Positions 42,286 to 51,420 of a stretch of DNA of 64,000 bases are shown here, piece by piece. Source of the DNA: Planktothricoides sp. SR001 (lineage in GTDB: Bacteria; Cyanobacteriota; Cyanobacteriia; Cyanobacteriales; Laspinemataceae); NCBI RefSeq assembly GCF_001276715.1, contig NZ_LIUQ01000008.1:1-64000 (forward strand). Direction: 5' to 3'. A program made the translations under genes and the position numbers. The notes beneath the pieces were generated by a model, which was not told where the DNA came from, made no database searches, and worked only from the letters and a program-made list of their open reading frames with translations. Within the stretch, counting starts at the first letter, position 1. Every line of letters starts with the position of its first letter.

Positions 42286-43878
42286 CTAACTAAACTTACT
42301 TAATAGTTTAAGCAAGGATTTTGTCCGGGGAGTGAGTAAGGTTCGGCGATAAGCATCAGCGGCTTTTTTAATCGCGTCTGCTTGGGTGGGATAGGGATGA
42401 ATCACTCCAGAAAGAGCATTTAATCCCTGTTTGGTGGTGATCGCGAGGGTAATTTCACTAATCATTTCTCCAGCATGACGAGCGACAATTGTAGCACCTA
42501 AAATCTGGTCAGAACCTTTTTTCTGGAGAATTTTAACAAAACCTTCAGTTTCACCGTCCGTTAAGGCGCGATCAACCGTTGAAAAAGGAATTTTAATGGT
42601 ATTTGTTTCTAATCCTTTGGCTTGGGCTTCTCGTTCATAAAGTCCCGCATGGGCAATTTCTGGGTCGGTATATGTCACCCAAGGCATGACCAGATTACTC
42701 AGTTTACTCTGTCCCAGACCAAAAGGAGAAAATAAAGTATTTTTAATTACGATTCGCGCTGCCGCATCTGCCGCATGAGTAAATTTCCAGTTCATACAAA
42801 TATCTCCAGCGGCATAAATCCGAGGATTAGTGGTTTGTAAATAGTCATTGACTACTACACCGCGATGGTTATCGTATTCTACCCCAACCGCGTCTAAATT
42901 TAAGCCATCAATATTCGGAGTTCTTCCTGCCCCCACTAAAATTTCATCCACAATTACAGTTTGAATTATATCCCTATTTTCCTGAGAATTTTGTCGGTAA
43001 TAAATCACTTTACCAGTATCGCTGAGTTCCACTTTTTCCAAGTTGCAATTTAAGATTAAATTTAGATTTTCTCGGAATAATTGTTGTTGGATGATTTCCG
43101 CTGCATCCTCATCTTCGCGATCGAGCAAATGTCCATGTTTATGAAATAAAATAACTTGGCTACCAAGGCGATGAAATGCTTGGGCTAATTCGCAACCAAT
43201 TGGCCCTCCCCCAATCACGGCTAAACGTTTGGGGCATTCTGTCAGGGAAAAGACAGTTTCATTGGTTAAATATCCCGCTTCTGCTAATCCTGGAATTTGA
43301 GGACGAGAGGCCCTGGCACCTGTGGCAATGACGGCTTTTTTAAAGCGGAGAAAAGAATCCGGTTGTGGCGATAAGTCTGAGATAGTTTTTGAGACAGCGA
43401 TCGCCTCTTTATTCACAAACGCGGCATTGCCCAAAAATACATCAACCCCCAAATTTTTAAACCGTTCCGCTGAATCGTGATGGCTAATTCCGGCGCGAAT
43501 TTCCCGCATCCGCTGCATCACCACTGCAAAATCGATGTTAATTGAATCGGGGGGTTGAATGCCAAAAGCGGCGGTATCTCGCATATCCGCCGCCACTCGC
43601 GCCGACCGAATCACAGATTTAGAAGGAACACAGCCCACATTCAGGCAATCTCCCCCCATGAGGCTTTTTTCAATCAGGGCAACTTTTAAGCCCAATCCCA
43701 ACCCCGCAGCCCCCGCAGCTACCACCAGTCCGGCAGTCCCCGCCCCAATCACGACTAAATCGTAACAGTTAGCAGGTTGGGGGTTAACCCAATCAGCAGG
43801 ATGGACTTGGGACATCAGGGCTTGATTGTACCGATCTAATGGTTGAAGGGCTGGTTCTTGGTGAATTGAGTTGGTCAT
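42286..43878 (-). CDS. MerA-like flavin disulfide reductase
   Basis: This 530-residue pyridine nucleotide-disulfide oxidoreductase has the FAD motif VVIGAGTAGLVVAAG near 43 and the redox-active pair in GGDCLNVGCVPSK (Cys78, Cys83). The NAD(P) motif is LAVIGGGPIGCELAQ near 218. The dimerisation domain has VIHPYPTQADAIKKAAD, where the usual His-x-Pro pair is present. Relatives are annotated as mercuric reductases, but there is no N-terminal HMA domain or C-terminal vicinal Cys pair, so the substrate is open; with arsM downstream a metal(loid) or thiol role is likely. First gene of the operon. Confidence 0.85.
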   Translation of the reverse strand: MTNSIHQEPALQPLDRYNQALMSQVHPADWVNPQPANCYDLVVIGAGTAGLVVAAGAAGLGLGLKVALIEKSLMGGDCLNVGCVPSKSVIRSARVAADMRDTAAFGIQPPDSINIDFAVVMQRMREIRAGISHHDSAERFKNLGVDVFLGNAAFVNKEAIAVSKTISDLSPQPDSFLRFKKAVIATGARASRPQIPGLAEAGYLTNETVFSLTECPKRLAVIGGGPIGCELAQAFHRLGSQVILFHKHGHLLDREDEDAAEIIQQQLFRENLNLILNCNLEKVELSDTGKVIYYRQNSQENRDIIQTVIVDEILVGAGRTPNIDGLNLDAVGVEYDNHRGVVVNDYLQTTNPRIYAAGDICMNWKFTHAADAAARIVIKNTLFSPFGLGQSKLSNLVMPWVTYTDPEIAHAGLYEREAQAKGLETNTIKIPFSTVDRALTDGETEGFVKILQKKGSDQILGATIVARHAGEMISEITLAITTKQGLNALSGVIHPYPTQADAIKKAADAYRRTLLTPRTKSLLKLLSKFS

Positions 43879-44243
43879 AGTTATTTGTTGTTAGTTGGTT
43901 GTTGGGTAGGGATTCTTTGTTGGTTGGGGAAAGGGGAACAGTTATCAGGAGCCACTGCGATCTTGGGGTCTCCCCAAGTCTAGCAAGTGGCGTGGAACGG
44001 GGAAAGTGAAAAGTGAAAAGTGAAAAGTGAAAAGTGAAACTAAATATCACTATTCACTATTCACTATTCACTATTCACTATTCACTCTCTCCTGAAGCTC
44101 CTGAAGCTCCTGAAGCTCCTCTGTTGCCTGTTCCCTGTTCCCTGTTGGTTGGTTGTTGGTTGTTTTATCTTGGTTGTTTTATCAATGACCGTTGACAGTC
44201 AGCCGTTAACCGTTATAGTTGCATAGGTCTTATTAAAACATTT
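43879..44243. repeat. Simple-repeat gap (GTGAAAA, TTCACTA, CTCCTGAAG)
   Basis: AGTGAAAAGTGAAAAGTG, CACTATTCACTATTCACTAT, CCTGAAGCTCCTGAAGCTCC and GTTCCCTGTTCCCTG tracts follow one another. The promoters of the divergent reductase and membrane-protein genes must lie within or next to them. Confidence 0.85.
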
Positions 44244-46115
44244 ATGACATTAACTAGCAAAAATAAAAAGTTTTTCACTGCCCCGATTAGTCAAACCTCA
44301 AAATCACCGCTAATTTTTTGGTTTACTCTGAGTCTAACGATTTCGGCAGTTTATGGGTTTTTAGCCTGGGAAAAAGCCTTTAGTTCCGAGTATGTTATCC
44401 AAGATGATGCCCGACAGCATATATTTTGGATGCAGCGATTTTTGGATCCAGAATTATTCCCCCATGATTTGATTGCCGATTATTTCCAATCTGTTGCCCC
44501 CGCAGGCTACACCTTTCTTTATCAACTGATGGCAATGGTGGGCATTTATCCGATATTTTTACATAAAATATTGCCCATGTTTTTGGGTTTTATCTCCACA
44601 GCTTATGGGTTTTATCTTTGTTTAGAAATTTTCCCAGTTCCCTTGGCTGGTTTTTTTTCTACTTTATTACTCAACCAAAGTTTATGGATGCAAGATGGGT
44701 TGATTTCTGCCACTCCTAAAGCTTTTATTTATCCCTTGTTTTTACCGCTGTTATATTATTTGGTTCGTCACCATTTACTGGGAACTGGTATCTCGCTGTT
44801 ATTATTGGGTTTGTTTTATCCCCAAGGGGTATTAATTGCGGCGGTGATTTTTATTTTCAGGTGCGGGCAAATTCAGAAACCAACCCAGAAACCGGGTTTC
44901 TTTCGTGGGTATCAGCAGTTATTTGTGAAAGGCATAAAAGAAACCCGGTTTCTTAAGTTTTCTGCCGATCGCGAATTCGGAAATCCTCAGAAACCGGGTT
45001 TTTTTCGTGGATATCAGGAGTTATTTGTTAAAAGCATAAAAGAAACCCGGTTTCTTGTCGATCGCTTTCATGTTATCTGCTTAGGGTTAGCATTTTTTAT
45101 CTTACTTTATTATAGCCTATCTGCTTCTGATTTTGGCCCTACCATTGCCCGTTCTCAAGCGCAAATATTACCAGAGTTCTTGCTTAAAGGCAGAAGTCAA
45201 TTTTTTATTGAGGATAGTTGGAATTTTTGGTTTCATGGACGGAGTGGCATGGGACTAGCCACTATTTTGACTCCAGTTTTTATGGCATTTGGTTTTCTTT
45301 TGCCCGTCTTAATCCGATTTTACGCCTACTTTACCTTGAGTCAAAAAATTAAACATAAGGTAATAATATTGCCTCAATTAATTTTAGCCTCATTTACTTT
45401 ATTTTTTGCGGCGCATCTGTTATTATTTAAGTTACATTTACCCAGCCGTTATACCCAACATACCCTCAGAATAGTTCTGGCAATATCAGCCGCGATCGCC
45501 CTCACCTTAATTCTCGATAGCTTATGGTCTTGGGCAATTAGCCAACCCGGGAAAAGACTATTTTTATTACCAGTAATGATGATTTTATTTACTGGGTTAA
45601 TTTTTTATCCCCAGTTAACCATGAGTAATTTCCCCTGGACTTATTATCAGGTGGGAGAAAACCCGGAAATTTATCAGTTTTTCCAACAACAACCGAAAGA
45701 TAGTCTAATTGCTTCCTTATCCGAAGAAGCGAATAATTTGCCCTCTTTTGCCCAACGGTCTATTTTAACCGGACGAGAATATGCCGTCCCCTATCATTGG
45801 GGCTATTATCAGCAATTTCGCCAACGGACGTTAGATTTAATTCAATCTCAGTATAGTTCTAATTTAGCGGATGTTCAAGGGTTAATTGAAAAATATAATA
45901 TTGATTTTTGGTTAGTAGAACGGGGTGCTTTTACTCCCGGTTATCTTGCCCCAAATTCTTGGCTGAATCAATATGAAGAAACTACAAAGGCGATCGCGCA
46001 ATTATCTGCCGGAATTTACCCGGCTATCGAGCAATATTTAGACCGTTGTTCTGTCTTTGAGGCTAATGGTTTAGTTGTTCTCAGTGGAGAATGTTTGAAG
46101 AATATTCCCATGTAG
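44244..46115 (+). CDS. Large GT-C-like membrane protein with repeat-encoded inserts
   Basis: This 623-residue protein has an N-terminal helix followed by YVIQDDARQHIFWMQRF, whose acidic pair resembles the loop-1 motif of GT-C glycosyltransferases. At least eleven helices and a soluble C-terminal part follow (GRYAVPYHWGYY-type segment at about 510-600, SCVF and LVVLSGEC at the end). Between residues about 209 and 275 two similar segments, each QKPGFFRGYQ(Q/E)LFVK followed by a variable Ser/Gly-Ile-Lys and ETRFL, interrupt the membrane part; they are translations of the AGAAACCGGGTTTC palindromes. The donor and acceptor are unknown. It may serve the same envelope pathway as the GT39 gene 270 bases downstream. 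Confidence 0.65.
   Translation: MTLTSKNKKFFTAPISQTSKSPLIFWFTLSLTISAVYGFLAWEKAFSSEYVIQDDARQHIFWMQRFLDPELFPHDLIADYFQSVAPAGYTFLYQLMAMVGIYPIFLHKILPMFLGFISTAYGFYLCLEIFPVPLAGFFSTLLLNQSLWMQDGLISATPKAFIYPLFLPLLYYLVRHHLLGTGISLLLLGLFYPQGVLIAAVIFIFRCGQIQKPTQKPGFFRGYQQLFVKGIKETRFLKFSADREFGNPQKPGFFRGYQELFVKSIKETRFLVDRFHVICLGLAFFILLYYSLSASDFGPTIARSQAQILPEFLLKGRSQFFIEDSWNFWFHGRSGMGLATILTPVFMAFGFLLPVLIRFYAYFTLSQKIKHKVIILPQLILASFTLFFAAHLLLFKLHLPSRYTQHTLRIVLAISAAIALTLILDSLWSWAISQPGKRLFLLPVMMILFTGLIFYPQLTMSNFPWTYYQVGENPEIYQFFQQQPKDSLIASLSEEANNLPSFAQRSILTGREYAVPYHWGYYQQFRQRTLDLIQSQYSSNLADVQGLIEKYNIDFWLVERGAFTPGYLAPNSWLNQYEETTKAIAQLSAGIYPAIEQYLDRCSVFEANGLVVLSGECLKNIPM
44868..45058 (+). repeat. Two in-frame copies of the AGAAACCGGGTTTCTT module inside a gene
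   Basis: Two modules (starting near 44890 and 44990), each with a left palindrome (CAGAAACCGGGTTTCTTT, CAGAAACCGGGTTTTTTT), a similar 45-base middle and a right palindrome (AAGAAACCCGGTTTCTT), lie in the reading frame. Confidence 0.9.
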
Positions 46116-46275
46116 GTGTAGGGGCGAAGCATTCGCGCAGATATCTTGATGCTTGAACCCTAATATAAAGGCGCGAATGCTTTGCCCTTTTAGGTATAAG
46201 GGCGAAGCATTCATGGTAAAAAGTTAACTGTCAAAACGGAGAATTAACTGCCATGAATGCTTCGCCCCTACAACC
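46112..46275. mobile_element. GTAGGGGCGAAGCATTC...GAATGCTTCGCCCCTAC element
   Basis: A compound element of two GTAGGGGCGAAGCATTC arms and their inverted copies starts at the stop codon of the preceding gene. It is the same family as 5624-5760 and 53080-53350 but lacks clear TTACAGCG ends. Confidence 0.6.
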
Positions 46276-46305
46276 CCTAATATCCTAGATAAGTAATATC
46301 ACCAG

Positions 46306-46334
46306 GTAGGGTGGGCAAATCTTGCCCACCCTAC
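46306..46334. repeat. Tight palindrome GTAGGGTGGGCAA...TTGCCCACCCTAC
   Basis: Perfect 13-bp arms with a 3-base loop (46306-46318, 46322-46334), 53 bases before the GTG start of the next gene. It could act as a hairpin in the leader or as a terminator of upstream transcription. Confidence 0.8.
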
Positions 46335-46387
46335 GAGGAGTAGAAGGTTAATGGTATAATTACTGAAAACTATATCAGGAGTTTCCG

Positions 46388-48238
46388 GTGATTAATCAAC
46401 GTCATCCTTATTATAGATGGTTCTATTTCTTAGTGGCGGTTATCTTGGCGATCGCGATATTTTTTCGCTTCTATAATATAGACAAAAAAATTTACTGGAT
46501 TGATGAAGTTCACACCAGCTTAAGAGTGGCAGGCTATGAAAAAGTAGAATTTGCCGAAACTGCCCCAGCGGGAAAAATTATCACCATTGACGAATTACAT
46601 AAATTTCAAAGACTGAATCCCGAAAGAGGTTGGGGCGATACTATTAATGCTTTAGCCCATAATGCGGAACATACACCAATTTATTATTTAATTACCCGAT
46701 TAGCGATGCAGTGGTTTGGCAGTTCTGTGGCTGTCACCAGAGGGGTAGCCGCTGCGATTAGTTTACTGGTATTTCCTAGTATGTACTGGCTTTGTTTAGA
46801 GTTATTTCAATCCAGAATAGTAGGCGCGATCGCCCTTTGTTTAGTTGCCGTTTCTCCCCTACATATTATTTATGCCCAAGAAGCCAGACAATATAGTTTA
46901 TTTACCGTGACTATTTTACTTTCTAGTATTGCTTTGCTGAAAGCAATATCCAGGGAACAGGGAAGAGGAGAGAGGAAAGAGGAAAGAGAAAAGAGGGAAC
47001 AGGCAACAGGCAACAGGGAACAGGGAACAGGGAAGAATAAAAAAGTATCAGAAACCGGGTTTCTTGCCAAAATATCAGAAACCGGGTTTCTTACCAAAAT
47101 ATCTGCATTTCATCATAATTTTCCGCAGAAACCTGGTTTTTTTTTATCGCAAAAACCCGGTTTTTATTGGGCAATTTATGCCGTTACAGTCTCGCTAAAT
47201 CTCTATTCGCATTTAATTTCAATTTTAGTTTTAATCGGACATGGCATCTATGTGTTTTTCTGCCACCGCAGACGAGATTTTTTTCAATCGATTCACTATT
47301 TGTTGGCCTTAATAGCAGGAATACTCACCCTGATTCCTTGGATAGTAATTTATCTTTTAAATTCTAATAAAATTGGCGGCTGGGTCGGTCGAGATATTTC
47401 TCTGCCCACTTTACTGCAACGCTGGTTAATTAACCTGACCGCCGTATTTTTTGATGTACAAATTAGCGTCAAACAGCGACTTTTTGACGTAGAAGCGGGA
47501 CAAGATTGGGTGTTGAGTTTTGACAACCCCTGGGTTTATGTAATGCCGCTGATTTTAATCTTAGTGGGATATGCCCTTTATTTTGTTTTTAGATATACGG
47601 ATAAACCCGTTTGGTTATTTATTTTAACCTTGATTGGTTCCACCGCTTTACCATTGATGTTGCCAGATATTATTTCTGGAGGACAGCGATCGGGAATTGC
47701 CCGTTATTTAATTCCCTCTTATGTGGGCATTGAGTTAGCCGTTGCTTATGCCATAGCTTATCACCTGAATCTGGAAAAAAATAACCCGCTTATCTCTATT
47801 AGTCATATAAAACAAAAACTCTGGCAAGGCATTTTTATCGCATTAATAACGTTAGGCATTATTTCCGCAACCATTAGCGCTGAAGCGGAAACATGGTGGC
47901 ATAAATATAGTAGCTATTATAACCCAGAAGTGGCTCAAATTATTAATCAAATTGAAAACCCATTAGTCATAAGTCCCCAAGAACGAGTCAGCCGCATAAC
48001 TTCTCTGAGTTATAAACTCAAACCAGAGGCCAAAATTCTGTTAATCCAAAACCAAGATATTTCCCTGCTTGATTCACCTTCTTTCACCGAAGAGATTAAT
48101 TCCCAGAATTTATTTGTTTTTCGCCCTTCCGCCGAACTTTATCAAGTCTTAGACCAAAATCCCAATTATCAATTAATTCCCCTTCATACTTATGGGCATT
48201 TGTTTAAATTGACTCAAGAAACCGGGTTTCGGCGATAA
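46388..48238 (+). CDS. GT39-family glycosyltransferase with a repeat-built loop
   Basis: This 616-residue paralogue of the gene at 6903 has KIYWIDEVHTSLR with the GT-C acidic motif, AEHTPIYYLITRL, YAQEARQYSLFTVTILLSS and SGGQRSGIARYLIP. Between LLSSIALLKAIS (near residue 190) and YWAIYAVTVSLNLYSH (about 262) lies an insert of about 70 residues that is absent from the 6903 protein. It is made from two DNA repeats: GGGAACAGGGAACAGG (giving REQGTGN-type sequence) and AGAAACCGGGTTTCTT (giving ETGFL and KPGFF). The C-terminus, QETGFRR, also comes from the palindrome, which supplies the codons next to the stop. GTG 46388 follows AGGAG. The insert sits in a loop between membrane helices. Confidence 0.8.
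   Translation: MINQRHPYYRWFYFLVAVILAIAIFFRFYNIDKKIYWIDEVHTSLRVAGYEKVEFAETAPAGKIITIDELHKFQRLNPERGWGDTINALAHNAEHTPIYYLITRLAMQWFGSSVAVTRGVAAAISLLVFPSMYWLCLELFQSRIVGAIALCLVAVSPLHIIYAQEARQYSLFTVTILLSSIALLKAISREQGRGERKEEREKREQATGNREQGTGKNKKVSETGFLAKISETGFLTKISAFHHNFPQKPGFFLSQKPGFYWAIYAVTVSLNLYSHLISILVLIGHGIYVFFCHRRRDFFQSIHYLLALIAGILTLIPWIVIYLLNSNKIGGWVGRDISLPTLLQRWLINLTAVFFDVQISVKQRLFDVEAGQDWVLSFDNPWVYVMPLILILVGYALYFVFRYTDKPVWLFILTLIGSTALPLMLPDIISGGQRSGIARYLIPSYVGIELAVAYAIAYHLNLEKNNPLISISHIKQKLWQGIFIALITLGIISATISAEAETWWHKYSSYYNPEVAQIINQIENPLVISPQERVSRITSLSYKLKPEAKILLIQNQDISLLDSPSFTEEINSQNLFVFRPSAELYQVLDQNPNYQLIPLHTYGHLFKLTQETGFRR
46955..47165 (+). repeat. Two repeat families inserted in the GT39 gene
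   Basis: AGGGAACAGG-type units run from about 46955 to 47035. AGAAACCGGGTTTCTT copies follow at about 47050, 47080, 47125 (degenerate) and 47150 (degenerate). The reading frame is preserved throughout. Confidence 0.9.
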
Positions 48239-48283
48239 TTTTTGCCTCCACTGCAAAGATTTAGGAGAGAAACCCGGTTTCTG
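48215..48283. repeat. AGAAACCGGGTTTC palindrome at the GT39 3' end
   Basis: A left half lies inside the last codons of the glycosyltransferase and a right half (GAGAAACCCGGTTTCTG) lies just after the stop. Confidence 0.85.
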
Positions 48284-48314
48284 TGCGATCGCAGATTTTC
48301 GCAGTTATAGTAGG

Positions 48315-50345
48315 ATGACAATAGTTTTTATTGCTGGTTTATTGCTGGCTTCACTAATACTCACTAATACTATGAGTGAATCTAAGATGACTGAATCTGA
48401 TAATTTGCGATCGCCCAACCCAAGTCCGTATCCAAGTCCGTATCCAAGTCCGTATCCAAGTCCGTATCCAAGTCCCAACCCAAGTCCTTATTCGACTTCT
48501 GACCAACCGCCGTCAGGGGCAGAATTTGCATCGATGCCATTGCCGGATGCGGATCCACAGATACCCGTAACCGCTGCGGTTCCCCGGACGAAACCGAAGC
48601 GACGGGCAACAAAACCAAAACTCACGACAATTCTTTGGGATTGGATTAGCAATTTATTGGGTGGTTTCTCAGATTATGATCGCGGTAATGAGATGTATGC
48701 CCAAAAAAAATATCAAAGTGCGATCGCATTCTATGACCGGGCGATCGAAAGAAAGCCCAAATTTCGGTCGGCTTGGATCAAGCGGGGTCTAACCTTAATT
48801 GCCCTGCAATCTTATCGAGAAGCAATGGCCTGTTTTGATGAAGTAATTGCCATTAAATCTGAAGACAATTGGGCTTGGACATGGCGGGGTTGCTGTCTGT
48901 ATAACTTACACCGTTATGAAGAAGCATTGGCGTCTTTAGATCAAGGGATTGAAATCAATTCTCGGCAACACGAAGCCTGGTATTATCGCGCCCGGTGTTT
49001 AGATGAATTGCAACAATATCCAGGGGCAGTAAAAGCCTATCGCCAAACTCTGAAATATAATCCCCAACTTGCCCCAGCTTGGTATTATCTGGGGATGGTT
49101 TTGCTGAAATTAGAGGTAAATGGAGAGGCGATCGCGGCATTTCAAGAACACTTAAAATTAGAACCGAAAAATGCCGTCGCTTGGTTTAATTTAGGGATTG
49201 CCCAGCAAAAATATCAAGACCACACTAACGCGATTGCTTCTTATGACCAAGTAATTGAATTAGAACCAGAAAATGCCCCCGCTTGGTTTAACCGAGGTGT
49301 ATGTTTAGCCGAGTTGGGACGTTATACCGATGCGGTGGTTTCTTATGACCGAGTGCTCAACCTCGTGCCCACCAATCCAGATGCTTGGTTTTATAAAGGC
49401 ATGGCTTTAAAACATCAATGGTCAAAAGCGGCAGTTTCTTGTTTTGATCGCGCTTTAGAATTGCAACCCCAATGGCCCGAAGCTTGGATGAATCGCGGGT
49501 TAGCATTAACTGATGGGGGTCAATATGTTGATGCTTTAACTTGTTTCGATCAAGCCACAAAATTTAATCCTACTTGGGCAATGCCTTGGTTAGGACGGGG
49601 CATGGCATTACATGGTTTAACCAAATATAAAGAAGCGATTATTGCTTACAGTAATGCCCTACAAATTGATGCTAAATTAGTCCAAGCTTGGTATCAACGG
49701 GGGTTAGCCCTGGAATCTTTGCATCAATATAAAGATGCGATCGCCGCCTTTGATAAAGTAATTAACTTACTCCCAGAATCCAACCCATTAGTCTATCAAG
49801 CCTGGTTAAAACGGCGGGATATGTTAGAACGGTTGCAACTTTATGATGATGCCATTATTGCCAATGAAACGGTGATTAAAATTAAGCCCGATAACTTAGA
49901 TGCGTGGTTAAAACGCGGAGAATTTTTAAACAAAATGCAGCGTCATATTGATGCTTTAGCCGCTTATGACCAAGCGATTAATATCTGGCAAAACCATTAT
50001 GAACCCTGGTTTAGACGGGGCAAAACCTTAGATAAAATGCGAGCTTATTCTCAGGCAATTAATGCCTTTGATAAAGTCATTTCTCTTAAGCCCAATTACA
50101 CCGCTGCTTGGGTAGAACGGGGCAAAGTCTTTGAAAAATTACACCGCTATCAAGACGCCATTAGATCCTATGGGGTGGCCATTGAAATTCAGCCCAGTTT
50201 AATTGAAGCGGTCAACCATCGTCAACGGTTATTAGACCTCTTAGGCGATCCTTGTAATCCGGGAGCAAATTTCGACGATTTGACAGCAGATTTATGGGCA
50301 TCAGACGAGAAGATAGAAAGCCCATCACCGGCTGATGAACTGTAG
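48315..50345 (+). CDS. Tetratricopeptide repeat protein
   Basis: At 676 residues the protein is dominated by about 15 TPR units of 34 residues (residues about 115-640), each with the W/Y-x-x-G-x-x-L-x-x-L...A...Y-x-x-A-I-x-x-(Y/F)-x-x-A-(I/L)-x-x-x-P pattern; the units are well conserved and often contain AWF or AW. The N-terminus has a short hydrophobic stretch (IVFIAGLLLASLILT) and then a Pro-Ser tract PSPYPSPYPSPY encoded by a 12-bp repeat (near 48420-48480). The TPR superhelix is a protein-binding scaffold; partners are unknown. The following signal peptidase gene starts 35 bases later on the same strand. Confidence 0.9.
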   Translation: MTIVFIAGLLLASLILTNTMSESKMTESDNLRSPNPSPYPSPYPSPYPSPYPSPNPSPYSTSDQPPSGAEFASMPLPDADPQIPVTAAVPRTKPKRRATKPKLTTILWDWISNLLGGFSDYDRGNEMYAQKKYQSAIAFYDRAIERKPKFRSAWIKRGLTLIALQSYREAMACFDEVIAIKSEDNWAWTWRGCCLYNLHRYEEALASLDQGIEINSRQHEAWYYRARCLDELQQYPGAVKAYRQTLKYNPQLAPAWYYLGMVLLKLEVNGEAIAAFQEHLKLEPKNAVAWFNLGIAQQKYQDHTNAIASYDQVIELEPENAPAWFNRGVCLAELGRYTDAVVSYDRVLNLVPTNPDAWFYKGMALKHQWSKAAVSCFDRALELQPQWPEAWMNRGLALTDGGQYVDALTCFDQATKFNPTWAMPWLGRGMALHGLTKYKEAIIAYSNALQIDAKLVQAWYQRGLALESLHQYKDAIAAFDKVINLLPESNPLVYQAWLKRRDMLERLQLYDDAIIANETVIKIKPDNLDAWLKRGEFLNKMQRHIDALAAYDQAINIWQNHYEPWFRRGKTLDKMRAYSQAINAFDKVISLKPNYTAAWVERGKVFEKLHRYQDAIRSYGVAIEIQPSLIEAVNHRQRLLDLLGDPCNPGANFDDLTADLWASDEKIESPSPADEL

Positions 50346-50379
50346 TTAATATTGGCTGAGAATTTATTGAGAAAAAACC

Positions 50380-51420
50380 ATGACAAAACAATCATCTATC
50401 ACCGGCAAAGAACCTTGGCTGGCAGTCATCTTATCCAGCCTATTCCCTGGAATTGGTCAAATCTATGCAGGTCATAAAATCAGAGGCGTAATCCTGATTA
50501 TTTCCTCCTTATGTTTATTATTTTTTATAATATTATTCGGATTAGCTGGCCGATTAGCAGAGCCGCCGGGAGTTCAATTTGGCATCATGTTTTTCCTCCT
50601 GGTTATTTTCAATCTGTTTGATGCTCATCGCTGCGCCATAAAAGCGAATCACCCGGATTTTGAAAGAATCCGCAAAAGTGAAAAAGACCCCTGGTTAGCG
50701 GTATTTTTATCTAGAGTTATTCCCGGATTAGGTCATGCTTATCTGGGAGAATGGGAATGGGCAAGTTTATTTTTTATCCTGCTAATCATCGTGAGTATCC
50801 TATCAATTAAATATGGTTTAATTGGATATTTACTCGGTTCTATAGTATTACCGAGTTCATGCGTTTACCACGCTTATATGTCTGCCAAGACGACCAGACC
50901 CAAATCCCCCCAATTAATTTTACGGATTACTTTGGTGGTCTTATTGCTGCAATTGCCTGGGTCATCTTTCAACTCCGGTTTTGAGGCTCGTGATATACCG
51001 TCTGGCTCAATGCTGCCCACCTTGGAAATCAACGATCGCATTTTGATAAATAAAGGGAGCTATCGATTTAAAAAGCCCCAACGGGGAGATATTATTGTGT
51101 TTAATCCTACCGCAGCATTAAGGCAGGAAAACTTTAAGGATCCTTTCATTAGCCGAGTAATTGGCTTACCCAGAGACAAGGTTGAAGTCAAAGATGAAAA
51201 AGTTTATATCAACGATCAAATTTTACAGGAAGACTACATTGAGGAATCCCCTAATTACGACTATGGGCTGGCAGTCGTACCGGAAAATTCTTATTTTGTC
51301 CTAGGCGATAACCGGAATAATTCCTACGATAGTCACTATTGGGGTTTTGTCCCAGAAGAGGATATTATTGGTAAAGCAACAAAAAGATATTGGCCAGTTA
51401 GTAGAATTGGCAATTTGTAA
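50380..51420 (+). CDS. Signal peptidase I-like protein with duplicated membrane N-terminus and altered active site
   Basis: This 346-residue protein has residues 1-165 holding two copies of a helix-hairpin module: EPWLAVILSSLFPGIGQIYAG near 11 and DPWLAVFLSRVIPGLGHAYLG near 103. The S26 domain follows. It has the Ser nucleophile box SGSMLPT (Ser210), GDIIVFNPTAALRQENF and GDNRNNSYDSHYWGFVP. The box that normally carries the catalytic Lys (usually K-R-V-x-G-L-P-G-D) reads FISRVIGLPRD here: the Lys is Ser258 and the Gly before Asp is Arg. If another Lys does not replace it, activity may be reduced or lost. Symbol withheld for that reason. Confidence 0.8.
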   Translation: MTKQSSITGKEPWLAVILSSLFPGIGQIYAGHKIRGVILIISSLCLLFFIILFGLAGRLAEPPGVQFGIMFFLLVIFNLFDAHRCAIKANHPDFERIRKSEKDPWLAVFLSRVIPGLGHAYLGEWEWASLFFILLIIVSILSIKYGLIGYLLGSIVLPSSCVYHAYMSAKTTRPKSPQLILRITLVVLLLQLPGSSFNSGFEARDIPSGSMLPTLEINDRILINKGSYRFKKPQRGDIIVFNPTAALRQENFKDPFISRVIGLPRDKVEVKDEKVYINDQILQEDYIEESPNYDYGLAVVPENSYFVLGDNRNNSYDSHYWGFVPEEDIIGKATKRYWPVSRIGNL

